A stretch of 15,495 nt of DNA. It comes from Rhodoferax sp. (GTDB lineage: Bacteria; Pseudomonadota; Gammaproteobacteria; Burkholderiales; Burkholderiaceae_C). The stretch spans positions 1 through 15,495 of the forward strand of contig JAIPDA010000021.1 in assembly GCA_021737905.1 (NCBI GenBank). Direction: 5' to 3'. Shown here piece after piece: positions 1-6,498 of this stretch (position 1 is the stretch's first letter; each line of letters starts with the position of its first letter). The position numbers and the translations under genes are program-made. Below the pieces are notes generated by a model. The model searched no databases. It worked only from the letters and a program-made list of their open reading frames with translations, and was not told the origin of the DNA.

Positions 1-777
1 CTGGTAAGCCTGCGCCACCTCTGCGTAGGATTTAAAGCTGCTCACAGCAAACCTGGAGGCAAAGTCCGAAAGCGCTATCACCCCGGATTCTTGAGGCACA
101 TACTCAGTCTGGCGAAACGTGTAGCGGTGGCGAATGCTCCCCGGCACATCCGTGGGCAGCAAAGGCTCAGCACCGCCGCTCATGCCGCGCGGCGCAAAAC
201 GCAGGTCAATGGCCGGGTCGTGCGTGATCACCACCTCCACGTTTTCATAGCTGAGAAACGGCGAGTAAATGCTAGACCAGGCAAAGTGCCCCGGAAACGT
301 CGGCGTGTGCTGGTGCGACTTGACCTTGTAATACAGCACGCTACCCACCTGCACCTGGGGGTAAATCATCACCTTGACCTTGCTGTCAGAAAATATCTGC
401 GAGCTGTCAGAAGCTGCGTCCTGGGTACGGATCTTGTCGGGCGCAATGTGCAGCTTGCTGCCGTCGGGCTGCAGTGTGTAGGCCTCCAGCACCTCCACGG
501 TTTCATACGTGCCGTTGTAGTAAATCTCGCGCTCAGAAAACCCGCTCACGCCCCTGTCCGTCTCTATGCGGATAGAACTCTCCATCGTCTGAAAGCTACT
601 GCCATCGGCATTCACGTGGTAGTGCGTGAAGTCAAGCACCTCGGTGAAAGCGGGCTTGTAAGCGGCGTACCCGGCACTGGCCGACAAACACAAAACCAGC
701 ACCGCCCCAAGCCGGGCGAAATTTTGCAGCAGCAACATCACTGGGTGAGAGAAATCTTTAAGGCAGTTGAGGCCCAT
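1..777 (-). CDS. DUF3857-type exported protein, N-terminal part (runs off left edge)
   Basis: Reverse-strand frame open from its ATG at 777 to base 1 with no stop, so 259 codons are visible and the C-terminus lies outside. A second in-frame ATG lies at 738. I prefer 777 because GAAAG lies a few bases upstream, whereas nothing resembling a ribosome site precedes 738; this is not certain. After the 738 Met the protein reads MLLLQNFARLGAVLVLCL then SASAGYA, a typical signal peptide with likely cleavage after GYA, so export is expected. The mature part (ETDRGVSGFSEREIYYNG, KVKVMIYPQVQVGSVLYYK, YENVEVVITHDPAIDLRF) has the look of the beta-rich DUF3857 domain, which in known families usually precedes a transglutaminase-like domain; that domain would lie beyond the window. 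Function unknown, probably periplasmic. Its coding direction explains the long plus-strand reading frame over the same bases. Family assignment is from remembered sequence style, not a search. Confidence 0.7.
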   Translation of the reverse strand, partial: MGLNCLKDFSHPVMLLLQNFARLGAVLVLCLSASAGYAAYKPAFTEVLDFTHYHVNADGSSFQTMESSIRIETDRGVSGFSEREIYYNGTYETVEVLEAYTLQPDGSKLHIAPDKIRTQDAASDSSQIFSDSKVKVMIYPQVQVGSVLYYKVKSHQHTPTFPGHFAWSSIYSPFLSYENVEVVITHDPAIDLRFAPRGMSGGAEPLLPTDVPGSIRHRYTFRQTEYVPQESGVIALSDFASRFAVSSFKSYAEVAQAYQ

Positions 778-804
778 CGCAACTTTCGGTTTGGTTAGGC
801 GCGG

Positions 805-885
805 TTAAAGCTTGAAGCCGTATGCCTCGGCAATACGGCGCGTAGCCAGGAGCTGATCGGGGCTATTCAATTCGACCACTACCAT
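805..885 (-). pseudogene. 26-codon ORF overlapping the antitoxin-like gene; probable stub of a deleted partner
   Basis: ATG at 885-883 overlaps the end of the upstream gene (TGG TAG, 884-879) in another frame. GAGGAGA lies about 6 bases upstream, so the start signal is excellent and the arrangement is typical of translationally coupled pairs. The frame reads MVVVELNSPDQLLATRR and ends at TAA 807-805 after 26 residues, 27 bases before the ATG of the DUF3857-type gene in the same frame. AbiEi-type antitoxins are normally followed by a nucleotidyltransferase toxin of some 250-300 residues, which is absent. I infer that the partner was deleted, leaving its initiation site and first codons, or a fusion of its two ends. 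A genuine small protein cannot be excluded. Confidence 0.45.
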
Positions 886-1880
886 GGGAACTTCTCCTCA
901 ATGTCATCGAGCGCCATCTGGATACGGTCATCGCGGTCGTCTTGCAGGCTCAGCCATAAAGACAAGGAATCCACTCCTTTTTCTTTCGCGTGCATAGCAG
1001 GCGTGTAGCGCCACACCTGAACTGCTACACCATCGGCAATCTCTCTGGGCTCAAAAAAAATGCCGGCTTGCCCGGCCTGTTGCGCTGCCTCGGCTGTCAT
1101 TGCAATCACTGGCTGCCGCGGTTCATTGAGCAGGGTCAGTCGCGCCAGTGCGCTTTCGCCAGCCCAACGCACGCCACTCACTTCAAGAATGCGCTGATCG
1201 TAGGTCCACAAGGTTCTAAGAACTGGCGAGCGCAGGTGCGGCTTGACCTTCTTCCAAAGTTCGCGTCGCGTCCCGAGCAGCTTAAGGTGTTTAGCTCGGC
1301 CACGAACTTCCAGCTCAAACAAATTGAACTGAACCAACTCCCGGACCGCTCGGGTCGCCGTCATCCCCGCATAGCCCAGCACTGCAGCCTCTTCAAACGG
1401 ATGCCAGGTCTGGCTGACAGGATGATGCTTTAAAAACCAAATCAGCAGTGCTTGCGTGGCAGGACTGGCCATCGCCTGCTTTCGGCGCGGCTCAGCGCCA
1501 AATCGCTCATTCAGGATTATTCCCATCTGCGGCGCAAACAGCTGCCTGTCCGGGACCACAAAAGCGATGCCGTGCTGAATCAGTTGCTTGCGCTCGCCCG
1601 GAGCGATCTCTGTCAATGCGACGATCACAGGCGCATGCAGCAACTCCCGGAGCTGCTTCGCATGCTGCCCTACCTGCTGAGCAGACACGGGCTGGCTGCG
1701 CTTCACACAGGCCAGCGTGACTGGCTGCCCCATTAGCTTGCCGGACAACACCTGGTAGGTGTCCTGTAGAAAGTACGGCAATGGGGCTATCTGGTCGCCA
1801 GAAGTCACTCGCACGGCATCCTCTCCGAGAACCTGATTCAGGTACCGGACGGTGTGCTGGGGAAGCGTATTTTCTAACAT
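879..1880 (-). CDS. Winged-helix protein, AbiEi-like antitoxin/autoregulator
   Basis: 333 aa. The central part (about residues 140-215) has the layout of a MarR-like winged helix: ATQALLIWFLKHHP, then a helix around HPFEEAAVLGYAG, a recognition-like helix MTATRAVRELVQ and a wing FELEVRGRAKHLKLLG. The N-terminal ~125 residues and the C-terminal block ending in SLSLWLSLQDDRDDRIQMAL resemble proteins annotated as type IV toxin-antitoxin AbiEi-family antitoxins or as MarR-like regulators placed before an AbiEii nucleotidyltransferase. AbiEi antitoxins repress their own operon through inverted repeats, and such repeats sit at this promoter. The start at 1880 has no Shine-Dalgarno site; the predicted transcription start falls within a few bases of the ATG, so a leaderless mRNA is likely. 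Its partner is reduced to 26 codons, so the protein may be an orphan repressor. The wHTH is fairly secure, the AbiEi label less so. Confidence 0.55.
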   Translation of the reverse strand: MLENTLPQHTVRYLNQVLGEDAVRVTSGDQIAPLPYFLQDTYQVLSGKLMGQPVTLACVKRSQPVSAQQVGQHAKQLRELLHAPVIVALTEIAPGERKQLIQHGIAFVVPDRQLFAPQMGIILNERFGAEPRRKQAMASPATQALLIWFLKHHPVSQTWHPFEEAAVLGYAGMTATRAVRELVQFNLFELEVRGRAKHLKLLGTRRELWKKVKPHLRSPVLRTLWTYDQRILEVSGVRWAGESALARLTLLNEPRQPVIAMTAEAAQQAGQAGIFFEPREIADGVAVQVWRYTPAMHAKEKGVDSLSLWLSLQDDRDDRIQMALDDIEEKFPW

Positions 1881-1930
1881 ATAAAATTAATCTAACACAA
1901 TAAATGTTAGAAATCAAATTTATTGTTAGG
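1873..1930. promoter_or_regulatory. Nested inverted repeat operator, four TCTAACA/TGTTAGA half-sites
   Basis: The plus strand carries TCTAACA at 1873-1879 and 1891-1897, and TGTTAGA at 1905-1911 with TGTTAGG at 1924-1930. The two inner copies form a perfect 7-bp inverted repeat with a 7-base spacer; the two outer copies lie 11 and 12 bases further out, giving near-symmetry around base 1901. The inner pair covers the predicted -35/-10 spacer, one outer copy covers the ATG of the AbiEi-like gene, and the other covers the stop codon (1926-1928) of the alpha/beta-hydrolase. The likely binder is the adjacent winged-helix protein; this is an inference. Confidence 0.65.
1889..1917 (-). promoter_or_regulatory. 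Predicted promoter of the AbiEi-like gene
   Basis: On the minus strand TTGATT (1917-1912) is followed by exactly 17 bases and TAGATT (1894-1889), a plausible sigma-70 pair with 4/6 matches in the -10 box. Only 8 bases separate the -10 from the ATG at 1880, which predicts a leaderless transcript and agrees with the missing ribosome site. The 17-base spacer contains most of the central inverted repeat, a classic position for repression. Confidence 0.5.
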
Positions 1931-2489
1931 TATTACCCTGTACCAGCCAGCGGTCCAGCAAGGCGCTGACATAGCTTTTACCCAGCATGTGGCCCGCCTG
2001 CGGCACGATGGTCACCGCCAGCCCGAGCTGCTTGCCAAACGCTGCCACATGCACAGGGTTGCTTTGCCAGTCATGCTCACCCACATGCACCTCACAGCGC
2101 GCCGGCGTCGGGTATTGGCCGGCCTGCACCAGCGCCTGCAGCCGCTCGACACGGGGCGGGATGAAGTTCATCTGCGTATCGTCATTCGAAAACTCACCCA
2201 CGATGGGCGAGAGCAACAGCACCCTGCCCGGGAAAGGCGGCAACTGGCCCTGGGCATGCAAGAACAAATAAGCCCCAAACGAGTTGGCCACCACGCGGGC
2301 ATCGGCCTGCCAGAAATGCGCCTGTAAATCCTGCGCCACCAGATCGACCTGCTCTTGAAATGGTAGCGCCTTGAATTCATCCACCGTTTGCCGCCCGGTC
2401 ACATCCATGCCACGGGCCAACAGACCCGCGCCCAGGCCGGTGGCCAGCAAGCCGCCGTAGCCGGGCAGGTAATAGACTGCGTTTTTCAT
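1926..2489 (-). CDS. Small serine alpha/beta-hydrolase
   Basis: 187 aa with the signs of an alpha/beta-hydrolase fold: an early YYLPGYGG loop (residues 6-13), a nucleophile elbow VVANSFGAY with Ser70 in an N-S-F-G version of GxSxG, an acid-bearing loop HVGEHD (Asp140) and a terminal histidine in PQAGHML (His167). The Ser70-Asp140-His167 triad is therefore complete. No signal peptide or membrane segment, so cytoplasmic. The size fits small single-domain hydrolases annotated as alpha/beta fold hydrolase or YqiA/RBBP9-like; the substrate cannot be read from the sequence. No clear Shine-Dalgarno sequence precedes the ATG at 2489. The stop codon lies 45 bases before the ATG of the AbiEi-like gene and within its operator region, so repressor binding could also affect read-through from this gene. 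No partner or pathway is evident nearby. Confidence 0.75.
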   Translation of the reverse strand: MKNAVYYLPGYGGLLATGLGAGLLARGMDVTGRQTVDEFKALPFQEQVDLVAQDLQAHFWQADARVVANSFGAYLFLHAQGQLPPFPGRVLLLSPIVGEFSNDDTQMNFIPPRVERLQALVQAGQYPTPARCEVHVGEHDWQSNPVHVAAFGKQLGLAVTIVPQAGHMLGKSYVSALLDRWLVQGNT

Positions 2490-2692
2490 GGGTATGTTGG
2501 TTTGCTGAGCATCAGGCTCAAATCATGCCTGATACGCGACCTTCCAAGAACACAACCTTCAGATCCACGCCCGGGCCTGCGCTTTCATACAGCCCTGCCC
2601 TCGCAAATAGGTGCATACCCAGGCTCACCATGAGAGCTTGGCGCCGGCAATAGTTGCCATAATGAAACTCAACGACAAGGGCAGAGACAGGC
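2490..2692. other. Intergenic region, nothing recognised
   Basis: About 200 bases between the divergent hydrolase gene and the regulator remnant, part of a 347-base stretch without an intact gene. I see no convincing gene, tRNA, repeat or terminator. CATAAT at 2658-2663 is a possible -10 box for the remnant, but no good -35 lies at the right distance. Any promoter of the hydrolase must also be here. Confidence 0.4.
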
Positions 2693-2770
2693 ATGAGTGA
2701 GATAGCGCGGCTTTACCGCTACAAGGGCTTGCTTTCACGCCGCAGGGCCATGTCTGCTGCGGCCATTTAG
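2693..2770 (+). pseudogene. N-terminal remnant of a WYL-type transcriptional regulator
   Basis: ATG at 2693 opens a 25-residue frame beginning MSEIARLYRYKGLLSRRRAM and closed by TAG at 2768-2770. This matches, from memory, the very conserved beginning of YafY/WYL regulators (MSEIARLYRYK, then a helix before the DNA-binding wing), which continue for some 300 residues. In the next reading frame ACC TTT AAA (2791-2799, TFK) recalls the ATFKRD element expected slightly further on in this family, which would fit a frameshift plus a deletion; this second point is weak. Nothing else of the regulator remains before the helicase starts at 2837. WYL regulators often sit beside defence genes, so this may be the broken control gene of an earlier or present island. 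Confidence 0.6.
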
Positions 2771-2803
2771 GCAACCGGTAGCGACAAGGCACCTTTAAAA
2801 CTT

Positions 2804-2823
2804 AAGTGTCCCGCAGGGCACTT
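2804..2823 (+). promoter_or_regulatory. Hairpin just upstream of the helicase start
   Basis: AAGTG (2804-2808), a bulged T, CCC, a GCA loop, GGG and CACTT (2819-2823) form an 8-bp stem. It ends 13 bases before the helicase ATG at 2837 and directly abuts the weak ribosome site GAAAG (2825-2829). No T-run follows, so it is not a canonical terminator; it could limit translation or shield the mRNA end. Partly overlapping it is the palindrome ACTTAAGT (2800-2807). Confidence 0.45.
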
Positions 2824-2836
2824 CGAAAGACTACCA

Positions 2837-5800
2837 ATGAATTTGCCTGACGGCCTGTACGACCTGCTCATTACCGAAAGGCTTGCAGCGCAGATTGACA
2901 TAAGCAGTGCTGAAGTTGACTCCATCAAAAGTGGCGTAATTGATCTCCTGTCAGACGCAATATCCCGTCAAATGGCTGCGATCCTTGCGGATGTGGAGGG
3001 CGACGATTCTGAAAAGCCAAAGCGACAACTTGAATTGGTCAATGAGCTACTTGTGACGATGCGCCAACAGCTTGCCGCACAGAACACAACAGGCCAAACG
3101 GCCGATGTAGTTGATCTCATCGCCCCGCCATTACGCAGACTCCTTGCAATTCAAAACAACCGCCAGTTTCCCGCATCCCCTGAAATCGGGCTCTCAGTAC
3201 CTTGGCTATTTACCGCAGGTAAGGGTTCACCTTCACTGCTCCAAGAAATTCGGCGTGAACTCGCTTCAGCAGACCAAGTCGATATCCTCGTGAGCTTCAT
3301 TACGGTCTCGGGAGTGCGCAAACTTCAAGATGTGCTGCAACAAATCACGGCAGTGAGCGGCAATAGCCAAGCTGCTTCACGGCTCCGCATCCTCACAACT
3401 ACATACACCGGCGCAACAGAGGCACGCGCTTTAGACGAGTTAGCGCGACTACCTGGTTGCGAAGTTAAGGTGTCGCTTGATGGGCGACGTACGCGACTCC
3501 ATGCAAAAGCATGGTTATTCCACCGCAAGACCGGCTTTGGTTCGGCTTATGTAGGAAGCGCCAACCTATCTGGTGCAGCACTTACTGGTGGTCTTGAGTG
3601 GACTGTTAAGTTGACTCAGCGATCCCAACAGGCTTTATTTGAACGAGCCAAAGCCCATTTCGAAACCCTTTGGGCCGATAACGAGTTCCAGCTATACAAC
3701 CCAGACAACATTGATCACCGCCAAGCGCTTTTGGCAGCAATTGAACGCGAGTCCTTCGGTAATGGTAAGTTACCAGCCAGTGCGTCCCCTATCTTTTTCG
3801 ATCTGCAGCCCAAAACCTACCAGCAAGACATGCTGGAACAACTTGTTGCGGAACGTGCGCATGGGCGCTGGCGAAACCTTGTCGTAGCTGCAACTGGCAC
3901 AGGGAAAACCGTTGTTGCCGCTTTCGATTACCGACTTACCTGCCGGCTAGAGGGAGGGCGCCCGCGCCTACTGTTCGTTGCACACCGCGAGGAGATCCTC
4001 AACCAAGCATTGCGAACCTACCGAGAGGTCCTGCGGGACCCCGAATTTGGTGAACTTCTCACAGGCAGTCATAACCCAACACGTTTTGATCATTTATTCG
4101 CAACCATTGACAGCCTTCATGCCCGCGAATTAGTTTCCCAATTAGGTGGGGATTATTGGCACACGGTCGTGATTGACGAATGTCACCGAATTGCCGCATT
4201 CCGCTTCGACGCTTTTGCGAAAACAATCCAACCCCGCTTGCTGCTTGGGTTAACTGCAACACCTGAGCGGAGCGATGGGCAACCAATTTCAGGATATTTC
4301 AACCCGCGGCCAGATGGTAGTCCGGCCGTAGAGCTCAGACTCTGGCATGCACTCGACCAGCAATTACTTTCACCGTTTGAGTACTACGCATGCGACGATG
4401 CAACCGACTTCTCAAATGTCCCTTGGGATACACCAGCCGAGCGCGAAGCTGTCGCCAACCTTGTGACTGGAAACGATGTACGAGCAAAGTTAGTTGTCAA
4501 CGAATGGCTGCGGCTGTCATCCGATGCAAAACGATCCCGCGCCCTGGTTTTTTGCCTTTCAGTTGCGCATGCGGAATTCATGACCAAATGGTTAAACCGC
4601 GCCGGCCTTCCGGCAGCTTGCGTAGTGGGCACCACTTCAGCAGAAGAGCGGCGCAGCGCACCGCAGCGTCTACTGAGCGGTGAACTGTGCGCACTGGTTA
4701 CTGTTGATCTTTACAACGAAGGCATCGATTTGCCTATGGTTGACACTTTATTACTGCTTAGACCTACACAGAGCCCCGTACTATTTCAGCAGCAGATTGG
4801 GCGTGGACTTCGGCTTGCACCGGGCAAGGAAAGCTGCTTAGTGCTGGACTTTGTTGGCCATCACCGCTCAGAGTTCCGTTTCGACAGATTACTTTCAAGC
4901 CTTACCGGCTTGTCAAAAAGAGAACTGGTTGAAAGTGTTGAAAATGGCTTCGGGAGCTTGCCACCTGGCTGCCATATTCATCTGCAACCCCAAACTCGAG
5001 AACAGGTTCTAAAAGGCCTCAGAGACATCACGCAGTCTAACTGGCGCCACCTTCGAACCGAACTGCAAAGCTATGCAAGCTTGCGTGGGCCAACCGCGGT
5101 ACGTCTGTCAGACTTTTTACATGATCAAGCCTTGGAACTTGAGGATGTTTACCGGATGAAGTCCGGCTCGGGTCGCAGTGGTTGGACTGCACTCAAGCGT
5201 GATGCTGGCCTTATCGCTTCAGAACCTGGGCTTGAAGAGGATTACTTTAGTAGACGAATCGCAGACCTGCTGCATGTAGATGACCCTAAGCGCCTGAGTT
5301 TGATGGCTTCATCAGCAGCCTCGTTTTCAGACCAAGATTCAAACGATGCTTTTGTACCTTTAGGGCTGCAAATGTTGGCCTATCAAATTGACGGCGGTCA
5401 AAAACAGGCTGCTAGCTATGAATCTTTTATTGCACGAGTTGCCCAGCATGCCCCTATTGGACAAGAACTTACGGAGCTCGCTGCTCTGCTGGAAGCGCGC
5501 AGCAACTTAGCGTACCGGTCAATTCCTGGCTTAGAAGACACGCCTCTGTGTCTTCATGCGGCCTATAGTGCGCGCGAAATACTGACAGCTGTAGGCTGGT
5601 TAAATGCTACACGCCGCATACCTTTTGTGTCGGGCGTGCTGCCTCTTGTTGAACGAAAGACGGAACTTCTATTTGTAACTCTCGATAAAAGCGAGGGTTA
5701 TCACAAAGGAATTTCGTACCAAGACTACGCAGTAAGCGTCGACACCTTCCACTGGCAAACGCAAAACAGTGCAGGGCCAGACACGCCAAACGGCAAGCGT

Positions 5801-5995
5801 TATGTTGAGAGTTCGACAAACGGCTGGAATTTTCAGCTTTTTGTCCGCCCGCGAAAGACAGACGCTTACCGGAGTTGTGGGCGGGTTAAATTGTTTTCAA
5901 CTGAAGGCAATCGCCCAATGAGCATTGTCTGGAAATTAGAAACGCCACTTCCTGCACGTCTTTTTAGTGAATTCAGCGTACTTCGCGGCATGTAA
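2837..5995 (+). CDS. PLD-like / SF2 helicase / DUF3427 protein
   Basis: 1052 aa. An N-terminal region (MNLPDGLYDLLITERLAAQI) precedes a phospholipase-D-like domain (about 130-270) with H222-x-K224 and GSANLS (240-245); the Asp of a classical HKD motif is not evident. The SF2 core follows: Walker A ATGTGKT (352-358), DECH box (447-450), TAT (473-475) and motif VI QIGRGLR (653-659), so ATP-driven nucleic-acid translocation is expected. The C-terminal third carries DUF3427-like blocks ISYQDY (959-964) and FHWQ (971-974). Domain order and length match known DUF3427 helicases, so the gene appears complete. No signal peptide: cytoplasmic. The weak site GAAAG precedes ATG 2837. G+C is near 50% in sampled lines against 57-70% in the right half, and it sits between broken genes, suggesting horizontal transfer. 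A role in defence or repair is an inference; substrate and nuclease activity are unknown. Confidence 0.88.
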   Translation: MNLPDGLYDLLITERLAAQIDISSAEVDSIKSGVIDLLSDAISRQMAAILADVEGDDSEKPKRQLELVNELLVTMRQQLAAQNTTGQTADVVDLIAPPLRRLLAIQNNRQFPASPEIGLSVPWLFTAGKGSPSLLQEIRRELASADQVDILVSFITVSGVRKLQDVLQQITAVSGNSQAASRLRILTTTYTGATEARALDELARLPGCEVKVSLDGRRTRLHAKAWLFHRKTGFGSAYVGSANLSGAALTGGLEWTVKLTQRSQQALFERAKAHFETLWADNEFQLYNPDNIDHRQALLAAIERESFGNGKLPASASPIFFDLQPKTYQQDMLEQLVAERAHGRWRNLVVAATGTGKTVVAAFDYRLTCRLEGGRPRLLFVAHREEILNQALRTYREVLRDPEFGELLTGSHNPTRFDHLFATIDSLHARELVSQLGGDYWHTVVIDECHRIAAFRFDAFAKTIQPRLLLGLTATPERSDGQPISGYFNPRPDGSPAVELRLWHALDQQLLSPFEYYACDDATDFSNVPWDTPAEREAVANLVTGNDVRAKLVVNEWLRLSSDAKRSRALVFCLSVAHAEFMTKWLNRAGLPAACVVGTTSAEERRSAPQRLLSGELCALVTVDLYNEGIDLPMVDTLLLLRPTQSPVLFQQQIGRGLRLAPGKESCLVLDFVGHHRSEFRFDRLLSSLTGLSKRELVESVENGFGSLPPGCHIHLQPQTREQVLKGLRDITQSNWRHLRTELQSYASLRGPTAVRLSDFLHDQALELEDVYRMKSGSGRSGWTALKRDAGLIASEPGLEEDYFSRRIADLLHVDDPKRLSLMASSAASFSDQDSNDAFVPLGLQMLAYQIDGGQKQAASYESFIARVAQHAPIGQELTELAALLEARSNLAYRSIPGLEDTPLCLHAAYSAREILTAVGWLNATRRIPFVSGVLPLVERKTELLFVTLDKSEGYHKGISYQDYAVSVDTFHWQTQNSAGPDTPNGKRYVESSTNGWNFQLFVRPRKTDAYRSCGRVKLFSTEGNRPMSIVWKLETPLPARLFSEFSVLRGM

Positions 5996-6099
5996 CAAGT
6001 ACGGCGGGTGCTTGGCAGGTAAAAGCTGTGTGGGCACAAAGCGCCGCTGGCTCATTTGGTGAGCTTGAGGTTCTTAGCCACGGTAGCAAGCCCCGTATA

Positions 6100-6128
6100 T
6101 TGATATCAGCTACACATTCGACTATCGT
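6100..6128 (+). promoter_or_regulatory. Candidate promoter of the DUF1778 gene
   Basis: TTGATA (6100-6105), 17 bases, then TATCGT (6123-6128): the -35 matches the consensus in 5 of 6 positions, the -10 in 4 of 6. It lies 35 bases before the ATG at 6164. The rest of the 168-base gap between the helicase and this gene contains no recognised gene or clear terminator. Confidence 0.4.
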
Positions 6129-6163
6129 CTGTGTATCTTTTTTGTATTGATTGGAAGACAGCC

Positions 6164-6442
6164 ATGCGTGATGCCGTCATCAATTTGCGGACTCTGCCGC
6201 AGCAGCTTGACCTGATCGATAGGGCCGCTCAACTGCTGGGCAAAAGCCGCTCTGACTTCGTGCTCGAAGCGGCTTGCGAAAAAGCTAGGTCGGTGGTGCT
6301 CGATCAGGTTTTTTTCAGTCTGGACGAGGACCGGCTCAAGCAACTCACCGCCATGCTGGACGCCCCACCCGCCCCCAACCCGGGCCTTGAGCGCCTGATG
6401 GCAGTGAGGGCGCCTTTAAGGGGCTGGAACAAGCCAAATTGA
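6164..6442 (+). CDS. DUF1778-family (TacA-like) antitoxin, apparently orphan
   Basis: 92 aa from ATG 6164; a GTG at 6131 in frame would add 11 residues, but MRDAVINLR is the usual beginning of this family and GGAAG lies 8 bases upstream of the ATG. The N-terminal part (RDAVINLRTLPQQLDLIDRA) is a ribbon-helix-helix DNA-binding module; the block SRSDFVLEAACEKA and a C-terminal tail ending near LERLMAVRAPL are typical of DUF1778 antitoxins, whose tail wraps a GNAT acetyltransferase toxin that blocks translation by acetylating charged tRNA. In such pairs the toxin gene overlaps or immediately follows the antitoxin. Here only a few codons follow before IorB-type DNA begins, so the toxin is lost. 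The tail reads APLRGWNKPN where I would expect AP followed directly by W; nine extra bases (TTAAGGGGC) would explain it, but this is speculative. Confidence 0.8.
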   Translation: MRDAVINLRTLPQQLDLIDRAAQLLGKSRSDFVLEAACEKARSVVLDQVFFSLDEDRLKQLTAMLDAPPAPNPGLERLMAVRAPLRGWNKPN

Positions 6443-6462
6443 CCGTGCTCACCATGAAGTGA
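6439..6462 (+). pseudogene. Possible vestige of the GNAT toxin start
   Basis: Overlapping the antitoxin stop (6440-6442) by the usual few bases, a TTG-started frame reads T-V-L-T-M-K and stops at TGA 6460-6462. The position and the TVLT-like beginning would suit a TacT-type toxin, but seven codons are too few to prove descent. It is recorded because the cognate toxin belongs exactly here. Confidence 0.25.
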
Positions 6463-6498
6463 AGAAGGCCTGACTGCGACATGCCCCCAGTAGCTCTC

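Noticed and set aside
91..798. Plus-strand 235-codon reading frame
   Set aside because: Arg/His/Val-rich without family features. The minus strand over the same bases encodes a signal peptide and a DUF3857-like domain.
2490..2836. Possible small RNA or att site in the gap before the helicase
   Set aside because: No tRNA-like sequence, no matching direct repeat at the far side of the island, and no promoter-terminator pair that I could see.
6131..6163. GTG start giving an 11-residue extension of the DUF1778 antitoxin
   Set aside because: ATG 6164 fits the family start and has a ribosome site; the extension covers sequence that looks like promoter or leader.
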